The translations under genes and the position numbers were made by a program. The notes under the pieces are model-generated. The model saw only the letters and a program-made list of their open reading frames with translations. It had not been told where the DNA came from and did no database searches. Positions 1 to 6,371 of a stretch of DNA of 10,775 nucleotides are shown one piece after another. The DNA comes from Baffinella frigidus (Eukaryota; Cryptophyceae; Cryptomonadales; Baffinellaceae): NCBI GenBank assembly GCA_026770585.1, contig MU646363.1:689495-700269 (forward strand). Direction: 5' to 3'. The first letter of the stretch is position 1. Each line of letters starts with the position of its first letter.

Positions 1-60
1 CACCCCACACCCCAAACCCCACACCCCAAACCCCACACCCCACATCCCAACCCCCTAACC
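1..60. repeat. C-rich telomere-like degenerate heptamers at left edge
   Basis: The first 60 bases are a degenerate run of CCCCAAA and CCCCACA units. The C-rich strand reads left to right, the orientation expected at the left end of a linear chromosome. The right edge of the window carries the complementary G-rich form (GGGGTTT). The units are not the pure CCCTAAA found at 682-732, so this could be a degenerate subtelomeric tract or a minisatellite rather than active telomere. Confidence 0.7.
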
Positions 61-63
61 CAG

Positions 64-312
64 GCGTGGTCCTGCTCGCGCCCCCCGGCGATGAAAGGCA
101 CTTCCGCGCGCGGCACGACGGGTCCCTTATGCCTCATGGCGAAACCTCTCTACACAAATCCAGAAACGTCCAGAAATGTGCCCGTCTCACACAGTAATCG
201 GGACTCGCGTGTGGTGCTGGACTGCGACGGGCCCCAACACCCTACCCCCCTACCCCAGGTGTGGTCCTGCTCGCGCCCCCTGGCGAGGCAAGACACTTCC
301 GCGCGAGGCAGG
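64..312. repeat. Duplicated GC-rich module (64-117 and 259-312)
   Basis: Two direct copies of about 54 bp share GTGGTCCTGCTCGCGCCCCC, then an ACTTCCGCGCG core and a GACGG end, at roughly 80-85% identity by eye. Read on the minus strand, both keep a short peptide of the form GREQDH(T/A)W. That could be a scrap of a coding repeat but is too short to assign. Between the copies lies about 140 bp of sequence I do not recognise. The plus-strand open frames here are composition artefacts of C-rich repeats. Confidence 0.5.
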
Positions 313-354
313 ACGGAGCGCGTGTGCCGCCCGTCACGGCCCTCGCGCCCCTCC

Positions 355-525
355 CGTACACCCTACACCCTACACCCTGACCCCCACCCTACACCCTAAA
401 CCCTGACCTCCCGTAAACCCTACACCCTAAACCCTGACCCCCTAAGATTAAATGCCGTGTGCCGCCCGTCACGGCCCTCGCACCCCTCCCGTAAGCCCTA
501 CACCCTGACCCCCACCGCGTGCCTC
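355..525. repeat. Degenerate CCCTACA/CCCTAAA tract with a duplicated 35-bp segment
   Basis: Runs of CCCTACA, CCCTGAC and CCCTAAA units alternate with a segment beginning GTGTGCCGCCCGTCACGG, which occurs at 320-360 and again at 457-495. The frames through it translate as Tyr-Thr-Leu/Pro repeats, which is what heptamer repeats give in any frame, so no gene is called. Confidence 0.6.
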
Positions 526-614
526 ACAAGATTAAGTGCCTCCCGGAACTCCCGGAACAGCCCTGCGTGGTGTATTCGAGATGACCCTAAACGAGGCCCT
601 CGCGCTCCTCCCGT
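526..614. other. Short unassigned stretch between repeat tracts
   Basis: About 90 bases of mixed sequence between telomere-like tracts. I see no gene, hairpin or repeat in it beyond a recurrence of the CCCTCGCGC...CTCCCGTACACC phrase at 597-620. Confidence 0.4.
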
Positions 615-735
615 ACACCCGAAACCCGAAACCCGAAACCCGAAACCCTAATCCCTAGACCCGAAACCCGAAACCCGAAACCCTAATCCCTAGACCCTAA
701 ACCCTAAACCCTAAACCCTAAACCCTAAACCCTGA
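615..735. repeat. CCCGAAA / CCCTAAA telomere-type heptamer array
   Basis: CCCGAAA units are followed by CCCTAATCCCTAGA, another CCCGAAA run, and then about seven perfect CCCTAAA units near 682-732. CCCTAAA is the complement of TTTAGGG, the telomere repeat of land plants and many algae and protists. The neighbouring variant heptamers differ from it by single bases, as in degenerate subtelomeric arrays. Confidence 0.85.
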
Positions 736-742
736 ATCCTAG

Positions 743-808
743 ACCAGAAACCAGAAACCAGAAACCAGAAACCAGAAACCGTCAACCAGAAACCAGAAAC
801 CCTACCAC
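743..808. repeat. CCAGAAA heptamer array, first block
   Basis: About eight CCAGAAA units with one interruption (GTCAA). This heptamer differs from CCCGAAA by a single base. It recurs at 1004-1040 and 1181-1302, so one original array has probably been split by later insertions. Confidence 0.8.
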
Positions 809-844
809 CAACCCTCACGGTTTGCGCAAATGATCGAATTTGGC

Positions 845-940
845 GGTACGTAATGCCCTTGCAGACCACCGGATTCCGGCGTCGGTTATTTTTAAAACTC
901 CAAAAGCAAGGTGTTTAGAGTTTTAAAATCGGTACGTAAT
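845..940. repeat. Small hairpin flanked by GGTACGTAAT direct repeats
   Basis: A perfect 11-bp stem (TTTTAAAACTC at 890-900 and its complement at 918-928) encloses a 17-base loop. The ten-base word GGTACGTAAT occurs at 845-854 and again at 931-940, just outside the stem. This could be a decayed insertion with a duplicated target, but the second copy sits much closer to the stem than the first, so that is uncertain. Confidence 0.45.
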
Positions 941-1003
941 TTCCCAATTGCCCAACCCCTGAGGGCTGGTGGTAAAACCCTAAAAGCGCGTGCCCTGGCG
1001 CAA

Positions 1004-1041
1004 CCAGAAACCAGAAACCAGAAACCAGAAACCAGAAACCC
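1004..1041. repeat. CCAGAAA heptamer array, second block
   Basis: About five CCAGAAA units directly abut the left terminus of the hairpin element at 1043-1161. A longer CCAGAAA array resumes soon after that element. Confidence 0.75.
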
Positions 1042-1042
1042 G

Positions 1043-1161
1043 ACAGGGGTACCTCGCTCATAAGAAACTGACCCCCCCCTAGGACCACCACAGGGCCCTA
1101 GGCATAGGCCTACTGTAGGATCCTATGGGGGGTTGGTTTCTTATGCGCCAGGTACCCCTGT
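1043..1161 (+). mobile_element. F1 hairpin element, copy A (119 bp)
   Basis: First of seven full copies of a 119-bp fold-back element. The terminus is CAGGGGTACCTCGCTCATAA, and the two halves pair almost throughout via a CCCCCCC/GGGGGGG block and a CCTAGGACC/GGTCCTA core. In this copy the right terminus is partly scrambled (GCGCCAGGTACC instead of GAGCGAGGTACC) and the left flanking TA is lost. There is no coding capacity. Size, inverted termini and TA flanks in sister copies fit a MITE of Tc1/mariner-like type. The superfamily is inference. Confidence 0.85.
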
Positions 1162-1180
1162 AAACGCGCGTGACTTGGCC

Positions 1181-1310
1181 CAACCAGAAACCAGAAACCG
1201 GAAACCAGAAACCAGAAACCAGAAACCAGAAACTAGAAACTAGAAACCAGAAACCAGAAACCAGAAACCAGAAACCAGAAACCAGAAACCAGAAACCAGA
1301 AACCTTAAAA
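1181..1310. repeat. CCAGAAA heptamer array, third block
   Basis: About seventeen units of CCAGAAA, with two CTAGAAA variants and one CCGGAAA, ending in CCTTAAAACCC. It is the longest array of this heptamer in the window. An open frame runs through it (QKPETRN repeats) only because a seven-base unit lacking stops stays open in every phase. Confidence 0.85.
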
Positions 1311-1325
1311 CCCTCAACCCGCAGG

Positions 1326-1382
1326 CTCTCCCGGGCAGTGCTGCTCGGGTGCGAGGACGGCCGCGTCCGCTACTGCTGCTAA
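1326..1382 (+). pseudogene. Possible WD40-repeat scrap
   Basis: The frame ending in TAA at 1380-1382 reads AVLLGCEDGRVRYCC. This resembles the end of a WD40 blade, where a hydrophobic pair, G, two acidic residues, G and a V-R precede an aromatic position. It is only about 17 residues and follows directly on heptamer repeats, so no gene structure remains. The match gains weight because clearer WD40 fragments sit at the mirrored position near the right end of the window. It could be chance. Confidence 0.25.
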
Positions 1383-1459
1383 GGGGGTCGCGTCTGGGCT
1401 GTTAAGGGGGTCGCGTCTGGGCTGTTAAGGGGGTCGCGTCTGGGCTGTTAAGGGGGTCG
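1381..1459. repeat. 23-bp tandem repeat, about 3.4 copies
   Basis: Three identical 23-base units (AAGGGGGTCGCGTCTGGGCT plus GTT) are followed by a partial fourth. The copies are perfect, which points to recent expansion. Confidence 0.9.
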
Positions 1460-1517
1460 GGTGTGAGGGGCCTTGGGAGTCGAGAGGGCGAAGGGGGCCG
1501 AGTTTGTCGGGGGGGGC

Positions 1518-1665
1518 GACCACACGGTGGACTACGAACCTGTCATCAAAAGTCAACTTGCATGAAGACAATTGACTTTACGGATTTTTCTGATGCAAAT
1601 TGGCCACGTTACATACACCCTACAATCCAGCCCCAACGAAACCTGCGTAGCCCACCGTGTGGTGG
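1518..1665 (+). repeat. 148-bp inverted-repeat element carrying a QKSTC-type segment
   Basis: Terminal arms at 1518-1541 and 1642-1665 are complementary at about 20 of 24 positions (core CCACACGGTGG). The interior reads GGLRTCHQKSTC and then IDFTDF on the plus strand. A diverged inverted copy at about 10400-10524 reads GGLRTFQQKSTC and INLTDF on the minus strand. I cannot name a protein family; the peptide may only be a by-product of a conserved DNA repeat. Confidence 0.55.
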
Positions 1666-1838
1666 TGTTTCAGTTTGACGCGTAAGTGAAGGCGGATGAT
1701 CGCATTTTGAGACCGCTGGCTGCGTGCTGGGCGTGCGCGTGTTACCAAAACGAACTTTCGACTTGTGACCTGGCGTGGTATCCTTATCACGCGCCACCGC
1801 GCCTGTCCTGCCTCCCATCGCATGTGCATGTGCAGTGG

Positions 1839-1864
1839 TACAGAGGTACCTCACTCATAAGACC
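1839..1864 (+). mobile_element. F1 terminus fragment (left end only)
   Basis: TACAGAGGTACCTCACTCAT matches the F1 left terminus with a couple of changes and then stops. No right half follows, so this is a truncated copy. Confidence 0.7.
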
Positions 1865-1945
1865 GGTCGTGCGCGTGTCATCACCCGCCATGGCCTAGCC
1901 TGCCTTCCACCGAATGTGCATGCATGGGTACATCTGTGTGTGTGA

Positions 1946-2016
1946 TCCTTTAGGTCCTTTCGGTTCTTCGAGCTCCCAACATAGGCGGACACCGGAACTG
2001 GTTCTGTAGAAAGGCC
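1946..2016. repeat. Dispersed repeat R, copy 1
   Basis: The segment from TCCTTTAGGTCC through CGAGCTCCCAACATAGGCGG recurs nearly unchanged at 6798-6869. A more diverged relative lies at 2886-3000, and an inverted piece of that relative lies at 8707-8786. No coding frame is shared. Confidence 0.75.
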
Positions 2017-2104
2017 ACGAACTTTCGACTTGTGACCTGGCGTGGTATCCTTATCACGCGCCACCGCCTGTCCTGCCTCCCATCGCATGTGCATGTACAG
2101 TGGA

Positions 2105-2223
2105 ACAGGGGTACCTCGCTCATAAGAAACTGACCCCCCCCTAGGACCACCACAGGGCCCTAGGCATAGGCCTACTGTAGGGTCCTAGGGGGGGGCGGTT
2201 TCTTATGAGCGAGGTACCCCTGT
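2105..2223 (+). mobile_element. F1 hairpin element, copy B (119 bp)
   Basis: Full copy with nearly perfect terminal arms of about 25 bp and a C-run/G-run stem. The right side is followed by TA; the left flanking base has changed. It forms the start of a composite block repeated in inverted orientation at 6321-6708. Confidence 0.9.
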
Positions 2224-2287
2224 ACTATAGGGTCCTACGGGGTCCTGGCGGGGGGCACCTCCTTGTGAGCGAGGCAACCCTGTACCG
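2224..2287 (+). mobile_element. F1-related right half-element
   Basis: Starts within a TAGGGTCCTA core and ends with GAGCGAGGCAACCCTGTA, a diverged F1 right arm without its left partner. The inverted counterpart lies at 6533-6584. The full-plus-half arrangement is therefore shared by the two places. Confidence 0.7.
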
Positions 2288-2309
2288 CCGGGCGCCGCAA
2301 AGAGTGAGT

Positions 2310-2385
2310 TGACCGCCAAGAGGTCCTAGGCAGGTCCTAGGGCCCTACGGTAGGGCGTATGAGCCTACTCGCCACTTACGGGGTA
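2310..2385 (+). mobile_element. F2 hairpin element, left end missing
   Basis: Carries the F2 core AGGTCCTAGGCAGGTCCTAG and the right terminus CTACTCGCCACTTACGGGGTA. Compared with the complete copy at 6372-6476 (opposite strand), the left 25 or so bases are gone. Confidence 0.75.
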
Positions 2386-2440
2386 GATGTGTTCTGGGTG
2401 CTCGTCAGATGCTCCTGGGCACGGATGGTGTGAGGCCTGA

Positions 2441-2564
2441 GACCCGAGGCTCGTCACCTGTCCGACCGAGGCTCGTCACCTGTCCGACCGAGGCTTGTCA
2501 CCTGTCCAACCGAGGCTCGTCACTTGTCCGACCGAGGCTCGTCACCTGTCCGACCGAGGCTCAC
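2441..2564. repeat. 22-bp tandem repeat, about 5.3 copies
   Basis: Five and a bit units of CCGAGGCTCGTCACCTGTCC plus GA, with only three or four substitutions among them. The reading frame shifts by one each unit, so it is not a protein repeat. Confidence 0.95.
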
Positions 2565-2574
2565 AAGGCCGGGT

Positions 2575-2795
2575 CCCGCTCATAAGACACGTGCGCGTGA
2601 TCCCATTAAGGTCCACATTGAAGGTCCACACACCCGTTTTCGTGGACCTTAAAAGTCCCGCTCATAAAACAAGTGCGCGTGCATCACAGAAGGTCACACC
2701 ATTTTGAGAGGTGTGGTGTGCGGACTTTAAATAATCAAGTTCCACAGAAACGGGTTTGCGCGGACCTTAGATTTGTGGACCTTAAATTCCGGAAG
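2575..2795. repeat. F3 repeats (TTAAGGTCCAC palindrome family)
   Basis: At 2606-2652 a perfect 11-bp inverted repeat, TTAAGGTCCAC and its complement, encloses a GGTCCACACACCCGTTTTC interior. Further degraded pieces follow at 2665-2795 (GTGTGCGGACTTTAAA, GCGCGGACCTTAG, GTGGACCTTAAA). The same words recur at 4285-4375. The TTAA ends recall elements that target TTAA, but no clean single insertion can be demonstrated. Confidence 0.6.
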
Positions 2796-3111
2796 ATCTG
2801 CGAAAAAGGGGCTCCGGTCAGCGCCCTGATGTTTTTTTGAGGAACATCCTAGGGTGGACCAACACAAGAGGCGTGCCAAGTGTCCTTTAGGTCCTTTAGG
2901 TTTTAATTTCTCTCAACGTATGCCAACGACACGCCCTTCCGTAGAAAGGACTGCAGAGAAAGCATTTTTGCTTTCGGATCGCGTTTCGCTCTCCAGTGCA
3001 GATGCTCGTGAAGAGGGGATAAAGGGTGACTCTGTTGGGGTGTTTGATTGCTTCCAAGTGGGAGCGCGCCCGCACACACACCGAGCCCAAGTCAGCCTCC
3101 TTTGAGGCTCA
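2796..3111. other. Low-copy stretch with one dispersed-repeat segment
   Basis: No convincing gene. The part from about 2886 to 3000 is related to repeat R, and 2891-2970 matches 8707-8786 in inverted orientation at roughly 90% identity. An 83-codon plus-strand frame spans it but shows no recognisable domain and overlaps repeat sequence, so I leave it uncalled. Confidence 0.5.
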
Positions 3112-3112
3112 T

Positions 3113-3155
3113 GGTATCCCATGGTTGAAGTTTAAGAGCTTCAATCACGGATACC
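3113..3155. repeat. Imperfect hairpin, about 18-bp stem
   Basis: GGTATCCCATGGTTGAAG pairs with CTTCAATCACGGATACC across an eight-base loop. I looked for a tRNA here and did not find an acceptor or T-arm arrangement. It could be a small decayed inverted-repeat element. Confidence 0.45.
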
Positions 3156-3159
3156 CCAC

Positions 3160-4265
3160 AAGGTGAGAGGGATTGTGGGGGGGGGGTGAGGTGAAGTGGA
3201 GAAAATCGTTAATTGGGAACTGTGGATCTCACAAAAATATCTACCATACGATCAGAACTGTACTGATTTGTTCACCCTGTCGACTCTATGCGTTATTTCT
3301 CGTATTATTGCACTAGACCCGCGAACAAAATAGTAAGCGGTCTCCTCGGGGATGCAAACACCCCAGAATTGCGAAAAACAAGTCTATTTTGGCACCAGAA
3401 GTTGTTATCTGCATGTTCCTGAAGTTGACACGAGGCGCTGGAACTCGACTGGCAGTCACGCCACGACCACTGAGAGTGTTTATATTTTGATTAATGCCCT
3501 CCGCTACCACAGATGTACGCGTGAACTCTTATCCAACAGCCGCAGTCACAATTTTGAAAAGCAGAACATGCCCAAAACTAGGATAGTCAACTTTCCACGA
3601 ACAAGAGATGTTCAGCACGTTCCCGCTTGAGTGCACGGTTTTTTCGAATCGACCCGAAGAGAAGGACCAAACAAATCCAGCGCACTCATCAAAAGCAAAA
3701 CTCTGGGGTTCACAGGATACAACCCAGCACGCTTTCGAATATGAGAAAGCAGGGGTGGAGCCTGAGATGCGGTGTCACCAGGTTATGAGGCCCAAGGAAG
3801 GGGGCGGCGGTGGGGGGAGGAAGGAGAGATAGAGAGAGGAAGTACTGTCCACTGTAGGTAGCCGGGACAGGTTGGTTGCGAGGAAAAGGAGGGGTAGAGA
3901 GAGCTTCTGGGTGCATCGGATTCAGGGAAGTTGGGAACTCAGGTCCCGAGGCGGGTTTTGAACATGTGAATGTCCACAATCGAAGACCCGAGGGAGAATG
4001 AACCCATGACGAGGGCAGAGGAGAGCAGATAGCATAGGAGACACGCGTTCTTCACACAATTTGACTGGCGGTTCAAGACACAATTTGACTGGCGGTTCAC
4101 GATTATTTTTAATTTTAGGGGTTACATGAACACTGTACATGTAGTTGCAATTTACAACTTGCACCTCTCGGGGACCCAGTTTTTCCTGAGAAAGGTTGAC
4201 ACTGTTTTTGATCCGAAAATTTGCCAGCTCCATTCTCCGGGGGGGTAAGAGATGTTAGGCCAGAT
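3160..4265. other. Low-copy sequence without a recognisable gene
   Basis: About 1.1 kb with little of the hairpin and heptamer repeat content seen elsewhere. Open frames of 65 to 103 codons occur on both strands (the longest on the minus strand at 3922-4233), but none shows a domain, signal or repeat I recognise. Local features are a G-run at 3177-3187, a purine-rich strip at 3795-3840 and a 24-bp tandem duplication at 4054-4099. This is the best place in the window for an exon I cannot see, as its composition is less extreme. Confidence 0.5.
4054..4099. repeat. 24-bp tandem duplication
   Basis: ACACAATTTGACTGGCGGTT CA occurs at 4054-4075 and again at 4078-4099, identical and 24 bases apart. 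The unit length is a multiple of three, so the minus-strand frame through it repeats EPPVKLC, but nothing else supports coding. Confidence 0.9.
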
Positions 4266-4275
4266 TTTTTTCGCT

Positions 4276-4400
4276 GTATCAAGGTCCGCAAAACGGGTGT
4301 GTGCGGATCTTATAGGATTAATTTCCGCAGAAAACGGATGTGGTGTGCGGTCCTTAAATAGTTAAGGTCCATATCTCAGTTTACGGTGTGTGACCTTACT
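4276..4400. repeat. F3-related repeat block
   Basis: Words AAGGTCCGCAAAACGGGTGT, GTGTGCGGATCTTA and TGTGCGGTCCTTAAATAG recur from the block at 2575-2795. The block is degenerate, with no clean pair of ends. Confidence 0.55.
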
Positions 4401-4405
4401 TTGTA

Positions 4406-4431
4406 TGTCCTTATTTTCGAGTAAGCCCTGC
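4406..4431 (+). mobile_element. F5 right-end fragment
   Basis: TGTCCTTATTTTCGAGTAAG followed by CCCTG matches the right end of the complete F5 element at 5395-5516 (GTGTCCTTGATTTCGAGTAA). No left half precedes it. Confidence 0.6.
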
Positions 4432-4530
4432 ATGGGTGCAGCTGTGTGCGTGACAAGAGTCGTAGGGACGGGCCCGCCTCGGGCGAGGGATGCGGGCAGA
4501 AGCATCTGCATGCATCTGGTTTCGCCCATT
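4432..4530. repeat. F4-related fragment
   Basis: GGGTGCAGCTGTGTGCGTGAC followed by GGGCCCGCCTCGGGCGAGGG and AGCATCTGCATGCATC matches parts of the F4 element at 4768-4972 in a shortened order. It looks like a deletion derivative. Confidence 0.6.
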
Positions 4531-4606
4531 AAGGACGCTTTAATTGTTCCGTTCTTTGCTCCAAAGCCATCTTGGCCTGGCCTGCCTCCTATCGCATCTA
4601 CCTGCG

Positions 4607-4645
4607 TATGGGCGCCTCGGTTGTGAGTGCGCATGGCCTCTCTCT
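4607..4645. repeat. Repeat S, copy 1 (host of an F1 insertion)
   Basis: GGGCGCCTCGGTTGTGAGTG followed by a CTCTCTCTA end. Sister copies at 5152-5205 and 5326-5395 also directly precede TA-flanked hairpin elements. Here the F1 element begins exactly at the TA where the other copies continue as TACTGTGCACTG. Confidence 0.75.
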
Positions 4646-4764
4646 ACAGGGGCACCTCGCTTGTAAGAAAATGCCAACCCCCTAGGATCACCATAAGGCC
4701 CTAGACATGGGTTTACTGTAGGGTCCTGGGGGAGGTTGGTTTCTTATGAGCAAGGTACCCTCCT
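4646..4764 (+). mobile_element. F1 hairpin element, copy C (119 bp)
   Basis: Same length as copies A, B, D and F. The left end reads CAGGGGCACCTCGCTTGTAA, and the right end is altered (CAAGGTACCCTCCTATA). The long stem through the CCCC/GGGG block is retained with more mismatches than in B, F or G, suggesting an older insertion. Confidence 0.85.
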
Positions 4765-4767
4765 ATA

Positions 4768-4972
4768 GGTACATCTGTGTGTGTGTGTGTGACAGAGTCC
4801 CTAGGACGGTCCCGCCTCTGAGAGACCAGCCTGAGACGTTAAGGTTATGAGGACGACGGGCTAAACCAGGAGCCACTTAAGCCTCGGGCGAGGGATCGGG
4901 CGGAAGCATCTGCATGCATCCATGGCCTGAGGCGGGCCCGTCCTAGGATTCTGGCACACACATAGATGCACC
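4768..4972 (+). mobile_element. F4 inverted-repeat element (about 205 bp)
   Basis: Arms at 4768-4822 and 4926-4972 are complementary over about 45 bp (GTGCATCTGTGTGTG at the ends, then CCTAGGACGG and CCGCCTC). The left arm contains an expanded TG run. The middle has AGGATTAAGG-like and GGGCGAGGGAT words shared with 4432-4530. It encodes nothing recognisable. Confidence 0.7.
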
Positions 4973-4973
4973 C

Positions 4974-5000
4974 ATCCCGTAAGTGGCCAGTAGGCTCATG
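4974..5000 (+). mobile_element. F2 left-end fragment
   Basis: ATCCCGTAAGTGGCCAGTAG matches the F2 terminus at 6372. The element then stops at GGCTCATGC and different sequence follows. Confidence 0.65.
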
Positions 5001-5040
5001 CATCGATGGTCTGGCCTGCCTCACATCGCATCTGCATGCG

Positions 5041-5151
5041 TATCCCTTAAGTAGCAGACGGGCGAATAGTCGCCCTAACTCGCCCTAGGCAGGTCCTGGG
5101 GCCCTACACATGTACCATAGTGTGTATGAGCCTACTCGCCACTTAAGGGAT
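5041..5151 (+). mobile_element. F2-type hairpin element (about 110 bp)
   Basis: Ends TATCCCTTAAGTAG and CTACTCGCCACTTAAGGGAT. The interior carries a GGGCGAATAGTCGCCC mini-hairpin plus the F2 core CCCTAGGCAGGTCCTGGGGCC. The opposite-strand fragment at 7743-7831 shares the same interior variant, so the two form a subfamily distinct from the copies at 6372 and 8821. Confidence 0.8.
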
Positions 5152-5205
5152 GGGTGCCTCGGTTGTGAGTGCGCGTGTCCTCTCTCTACTGTGCACTGTA
5201 CGTGT
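5152..5205. repeat. Repeat S, copy 2
   Basis: GGGTGCCTCGGTTGTGAGTG then CTCTCTCTACTGTGCACTGT, ending in TA at the start of F1 copy D. The preceding F2-type element abuts it directly. Confidence 0.75.
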
Positions 5206-5324
5206 ACAGGGGTACCTCGCTTATAACGAACTGCCCCCACCCTAGGACAACTATAGGGCTCTATGCATAGGCCTACTGTAGGGTCCTAGGAGGAGGCGCC
5301 CTCTTATGAGCGAGGTACCCCTGT
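5206..5324 (+). mobile_element. F1 hairpin element, copy D (119 bp)
   Basis: TA-flanked on both sides (TGTACAGGGG and CCCCTGTATGG). The terminal arms are good, but the stem is interrupted by several substitutions in the inner part (TTATAACGAACTGCCC opposite GGCGCCCTCTTATGAG). Confidence 0.88.
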
Positions 5325-5325
5325 A

Positions 5326-5395
5326 TGGGTGCCTCGGTTGTGAGTGCGAATCACCTCTCTCCACTGTGCACTGTCCTCTCTGTCCTGTGCACTGT
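5326..5395. repeat. Repeat S, copy 3
   Basis: GGGTGCCTCGGTTGTGAGTG again, then CCTCTCTCCACTGTGCACTG with an internal partial duplication (CTGTCCTCTCTGTCCTGTGC). It ends in GTA at the F5 element. Confidence 0.75.
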
Positions 5396-5516
5396 ACTAG
5401 GGTTACCCGAAATTAAGGGCACGCACCCCCCCAAGAGTCCTACCGTAGGGCTAATCCTAGAAGCATAGGACCACCCTAAGGGCGGTGCGTGTCCTTGATT
5501 TCGAGTAACCCTTGTA
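5395..5516 (+). mobile_element. F5 hairpin element (about 122 bp)
   Basis: TA-bounded element with termini CTAGGGTTACCCGAAATTAA and its near-complement at the right (GATTTCGAGTAACCCTTG). The interior is again rich in CCTACCGTAGGG and CCTA words. Its terminal logic resembles F1 (C-x-GGG, then G-T-x-A-C-C), though the sequence differs. Confidence 0.85.
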
Positions 5517-5689
5517 CATGGTGTGTGGGTGCTTTATATTACACTGTGTCGGAACGGATCCGGCTGAGCCACAACACGATCCATCCAGGATTGTTGAAGG
5601 GGTATTTCAAAAGTCGATTCTCGCAGGGTTTTGTTGAGTCACTGCACGAAACGACGTTGGGGAGCGCGGGCCGTGTGAAGTGGGAGAGT
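5517..5689. other. Short low-copy stretch between hairpin elements
   Basis: About 170 bases of non-repetitive sequence with an open plus-strand frame (HPGLLKGYFKSRFSQG and onward). It could be a remnant of host sequence, even an exon piece, between F5 and F1 copy E, but no family is recognisable and the frame's start lies inside F5. Confidence 0.35.
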
Positions 5690-5857
5690 ACAGGGGTACC
5701 TCGCTCACAAGAAAGCCCCCCCCCCCCTCAGGACCACCATAGGGCCCTAGGCATCCATGTAGGCCTACTGTAGGGTCCTAGGGGGGGGGGGGTGCTTTCT
5801 TATGAGCACTCAGTTGACGGGTACCAATACTAAGTGGACGTCCCGAGGTACCCCTGT
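5690..5857 (+). mobile_element. F1 hairpin element, copy E, with 37-bp insertion in right arm
   Basis: TA-flanked F1 copy whose right arm is split. TATGAGC at 5801-5807 and GAGGTACCCCTGT at 5845-5857 are separated by 37 unrelated bases (5808-5844). It also has lengthened C- and G-runs and a four-base CCAT addition in the centre. The intruding piece shows no obvious target duplication. Confidence 0.85.
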
Positions 5858-5884
5858 AGGCACATGACCCTCGACTTCCGCTGT

Positions 5885-6003
5885 ACAGGGGTACCTCGCT
5901 CATAAGAAAACGCCACCCCCTAGGACCCTACAGTAGGCCTATGCCTAAAGCCCTACGGTGGTCCTAGGGGGGGGGCAGTTTCTTATGAGCGAGGTACCCC
6001 TGT
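5885..6003 (-). mobile_element. F1 hairpin element, copy F, core inverted (119 bp)
   Basis: TA-flanked with near-perfect arms. The asymmetric core reads GGACCCTACAGTAGGCCTAT first, the reverse complement of copies A to E, so this element lies in the opposite orientation. It begins 27 bases after copy E. Confidence 0.92.
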
Positions 6004-6069
6004 ACAGTGGACATGTCCTTTCAGAAGGATTGTTCTGGCGCTGAAACTGCATGACATTAATAGGGTAAC

Positions 6070-6204
6070 GGACTAAAAATGGGGTAGTTAGGCCTACTGT
6101 ATTACCTACGGTAGACCGTAGGGGTTTTCGTAGGAGCCCCCCCTAGGCCCCTACGGCCTACCGTAGCCAATACCGTAGGCCTAACTACCCCAATCTTAGT
6201 AGCC
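6070..6204. mobile_element. F6 hairpin element (about 135 bp)
   Basis: GGGGTAGTTAGGCCTACTGT pairs with TACCGTAGGCCTAACTACCC across roughly 55 bp of stem with few mismatches. The loop is TTCGTAGGAGCCCCCCC. The ends (GGACTAAAAAT / ATCTTAGTAGCC) are less exact, so the boundaries are approximate. It is single-copy here apart from CCTACGGTAG words shared with other families. Confidence 0.8.
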
Positions 6205-6255
6205 TATGAACAGGTACATAAATTCCCGCAGCGTTCAGTGACGCGGGCGCTCTCT

Positions 6256-6325
6256 GAGGACCGGGTCCTGGACGTACCCTTGGAGCCATTTCCCCCCGAG
6301 GTGGGTCCGTCCAGGACCCGACCTC
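6256..6325. repeat. Hairpin with 23-bp arms
   Basis: GAGGACCGGGTCCTGGACG at 6256 pairs with CGTCCAGGACCCGACCTC ending at 6325, leaving a loop of about 24 bases. It abuts the composite inverted block that begins about 6321. Confidence 0.75.
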
Positions 6326-6371
6326 ACACTATCCGTGCCCGGGAGCATCTGACGAGCTCCCAAAATACATC

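Larger units (their letters stand above)
1750..2110. repeat. Direct duplication of about 95 bp (1750-1838 and 2017-2104)
   Basis: Both copies start ACGAACTTTCGACTTGTGAC and run through the CATCGCATGTGCATGT word with very few differences. Both end exactly where an F1 hairpin element begins, so the element was probably in place before duplication. The first copy keeps only the left 25 bases of the element; the second has the full one. Confidence 0.85.

Noticed and set aside
1170-1382. Open frame with QKPETRN repeats as a protein
   Set aside because: It is a translation of the CCAGAAA heptamer array, and a seven-base unit without stops is open in all phases. Only the last 17 residues were kept as a weak WD40-like note.
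2441-2564. CRISPR-like array from the 22-bp repeat
   Set aside because: Units are head to tail with no unique spacers, and everything else points to a eukaryotic genome.
2606-2652. piggyBac-type element from TTAA ends
   Set aside because: The TTAA is part of the 11-bp palindrome itself and no paired flanking TTAA outside the inverted repeat can be shown. Too short and degenerate to assign.
3113-3155. tRNA or other structured RNA gene
   Set aside because: A single imperfect stem with no acceptor stem, anticodon arm or T-arm; no B-box style sequence at the right distance.
3922-4233. 103-codon minus-strand frame in the low-copy region
   Set aside because: No recognisable domain, it contains a tandem-duplicated peptide from DNA duplication, and there is no supporting splice or start context.
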